From assembly GCA_003342815.1 (NCBI GenBank), contig PTEX01000004.1:992001-1056000 (forward strand): 64,000 nt of DNA. Direction: 5' to 3'. The notes beneath the pieces were generated by a model that was not told the origin of the DNA, did no database searches, and saw only the letters and a list, made by a program, of their open reading frames with translations. Source of the DNA: Eudromia elegans (taxonomy: Eukaryota; Chordata; Aves; Tinamiformes; Tinamidae). The position numbers and the translations under genes are program-made. Positions within the stretch are counted from its first letter, which is position 1, and the number at the start of each line of letters is the position of its first letter. Of the stretch, positions 62,521 to 64,000 are shown piece after piece.

Positions 62521-62820
62521 AGAAGGCGACTCAGGGCATTCCCTCCTCTGCACTGTTCTGCAAAATTAGAGGGACAAAAAGTTGGCCTAATCAAATCTGA
62601 AGGACTTCAAATTACAATGTTTTGTGCTGTAAAAAGTGGCTTTCTGTAAGTTACAAGGTAGAAGTCAGAATCACGAGTCTTAACTCTGAGAGTTCATCTG
62701 TAACCACTTGATCATATGCTGCAGAAAGCATGAGCACAGGATGAATTTTTCTTTATGCCAACATGCTAAGCCTATCTTTGACAAGGACCCACGGTAGGAT
62801 GTACCAGAAAGCTCACTTAC
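62521..62820 (-). other. NRXN3 intron, donor-proximal part
   Basis: This is the first part of a 1,399-nt intron (61422-62820). It starts with the strong donor GTAAGTGAGC. I see no coding or repeat signal in this stretch. Confidence 0.8.
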
Positions 62821-63202
62821 CCCTTGACTAGTTCAACCGCAATAAAGTCATTGCCATCGCCGCTATTAAAGAGGATGAAACCATCTGCTGAGGTGGTCTT
62901 GAACTGGAAGAAGAGGTGCATGGATGTATACGCCTGCAAGGTGGCCAAGCTCAGGTAGCTGCTCTTGGTCTTGAATGTCACAGGGTCAGCGATAATGTTG
63001 CGGAGGCCAAAGCGTGCCTTGAGCTCGCAGTAGTCAATGTCACCATTCTTGCACAGGTCAATGTAGAGCATCCCGTTAAACATCAGGCTCTGGAGGTGGC
63101 CAATGAAGCTGGAGGGGATGACGGAAATGTACCGTTTCTCTGTCATGATCCCTGTCTCAATGTTGTGGAACTCCAAGCGGGTGTGATCCCCGACCATCGT
63201 GC
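62821..63202 (-). CDS. NRXN3: Neurexin-3 alpha exon: C-terminal LNS4 to N-terminal LNS5
   Basis: This 382-nt internal exon encodes about 127 residues. The acceptor reads TTTCAG|GC after a short pyrimidine tract, and the donor is GG|GTAAGT. It enters in phase 1 (GC completes a codon) and leaves in phase 2. The first half completes LNS4: [30 protein letters not shown] and the cysteine pair in [11 protein letters not shown], which in the family closes the domain with a disulfide. The second half opens LNS5: [28 protein letters not shown] and [18 protein letters not shown] domains are laminin G-like beta sandwiches in the extracellular region. The upstream junction is close to the family's alternative splice site 3. 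The reading frame stays open across the acceptor, but the residues beyond it are intronic. Confidence 0.93.
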
Positions 63203-64000
63203 CTGAAAGACAGGAACAAGGAGGACATGCACAAAACCCCGGGATCAGCAATGTGTTTTGGAGCCTCTCACTGTCCAGTGTGCAAATTAACAGTAGCACT
63301 AATTTAATTTTATCCAACAGTTTGCATCATAAAGCATATAAAGAGTCTTGGTGGAAAGTCTTCAATCTAGAAGTCACCAAAATTTGGCAGGAAAGAGAAG
63401 ATGCAGGACATAAGTGTTATGGAGAAGCAGCTCCCTATTTCTCCCTTGGGAGAAAGGAGGGAAGGGAACCTGATGGTTCTGGGCAAATAATATATCAGAG
63501 AACTGTGTCATTCACACTCAGCTTGATCTCGAGTAACATCTCTGGACCTACTTAATGAACTCATCCTGAGATTTGACATTACATGGTCCCAGGAATCAGA
63601 TGGTGGGAGGACTTTTGCTTGAAGAAAAGGACGGGGGGGAAAAAAGACATGAGTTGTAGATAATGGAGCAGAAACAAAGCTTTTATTTAACTTCCAGGGA
63701 GGTCTTTTGATTCACTATTATGCGATCACCTCCAGTCTGCACAGAACTGTAGTGCCTGTGAGAGAGAAGGTCTCTCTCAAAGTCCACAGCGAGCCATTCA
63801 AACCAAGAGCCCATTTTGCCAAACAATTTAGACCCTTTTGAATCAACTCTTACAAGCATCTTATCTGAAAACACTCATTAAAAGTGGATTTAGATACAAT
63901 GAGAAGAGAGAACCATTACAAAGCTGTCAACATTTATTCTGTTGCTACTTCCCCCTCACACCCACTCAAGCTCTTACTCAATTTCATGTCAGGAGGGAAA

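Larger units (their letters stand above)
1..64000 (-). other. NRXN3: Partial NRXN3 transcription unit (alpha-neurexin region)
   Basis: The whole window appears to lie inside one minus-strand neurexin gene. Four exons carry coding sequence typical of the LNS4-LNS5-EGF3 part of alpha-neurexins. These are presynaptic single-pass membrane adhesion proteins that bind postsynaptic partners. The NRXN3 assignment rests on paralogue-typical stretches as I remember them: [14 protein letters not shown] at the start of the first exon, [17 protein letters not shown] in the second, and [13 protein letters not shown] in the third, where NRXN1 has a cysteine-containing [13 protein letters not shown]. Exon lengths 382, 191, 174 and 120 nt and phases 1-2-1-1-1 are mutually consistent. 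No start codon, signal peptide, stop codon or poly(A) site of the gene lies in the window. NRXN1 is the main alternative and is less likely. Confidence 0.88.

Noticed and set aside
63683..63874. Minus-strand frame upstream of the 382-nt exon as a further LNS4 exon
   Set aside because: The translation has no neurexin-like residues and no suitable splice sites, so the stretch is intron.

Overview
This is vertebrate nuclear DNA, most likely from a bird. It has multi-exon coding sequence with consensus GT-AG splice sites, long A/T-rich introns and homopolymer tracts. Its recognisable transposon debris is CR1 (chicken repeat 1) LINE, including a 3' end with the typical avian CR1 terminus. Crocodilians and turtles also carry CR1, so 'bird' is an inference, and I do not name a species.

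The only gene I can support is a partial neurexin on the minus strand, best matched to neurexin-3 (NRXN3). In transcript order its four exons lie at 63202-62821 (end of LNS4 and start of LNS5), 61421-61231 (LNS5), 60505-60332 (end of LNS5) and 48152-48033 (EGF-like domain 3). They total 867 nt, and their phases join without a break into 289 codons. All four belong to the alpha-neurexin-specific part, upstream of where the beta promoter lies in this family. The beta-specific first exon, LNS6, the stalk, the transmembrane segment and the cytoplasmic tail would lie beyond position 1. Everything upstream of late LNS4 would lie beyond 64000.

Layout: positions 1-48032 are one intron, continuing past the window edge. 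It holds a fairly well-preserved CR1 3' fragment (about 19.8-20.25 kb, plus strand), an older antisense CR1 fragment (about 23.0-23.8 kb), an old CR1-like fragment (about 32.1-32.5 kb), a possible MIR-like relic (about 21.1-21.3 kb), several A or T runs, a CpG-rich patch (9.3-9.9 kb) and candidate conserved non-coding segments. Positions 48153-60331 are a 12.2-kb intron with a 42-base A run and an odd A/C-biased stretch after it. The 3' part of the window (60.3-63.2 kb) is exon-dense.

The items most worth checking are two unannotated exon-like segments on the gene's own strand. One is a 30-nt in-frame microexon candidate at 46500-46529 with a UGC element close to its acceptor. The other is a 44-nt cassette candidate at 55837-55880 that would bring in an in-frame stop. 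Others are an 18-bp perfect palindrome at 43767-43784, a CpG-rich ORF followed at once by AATAAA at 9339-9686, and an unidentified short open frame at 49811-50014. I found no prokaryotic, viral, CRISPR or RNA-gene features.
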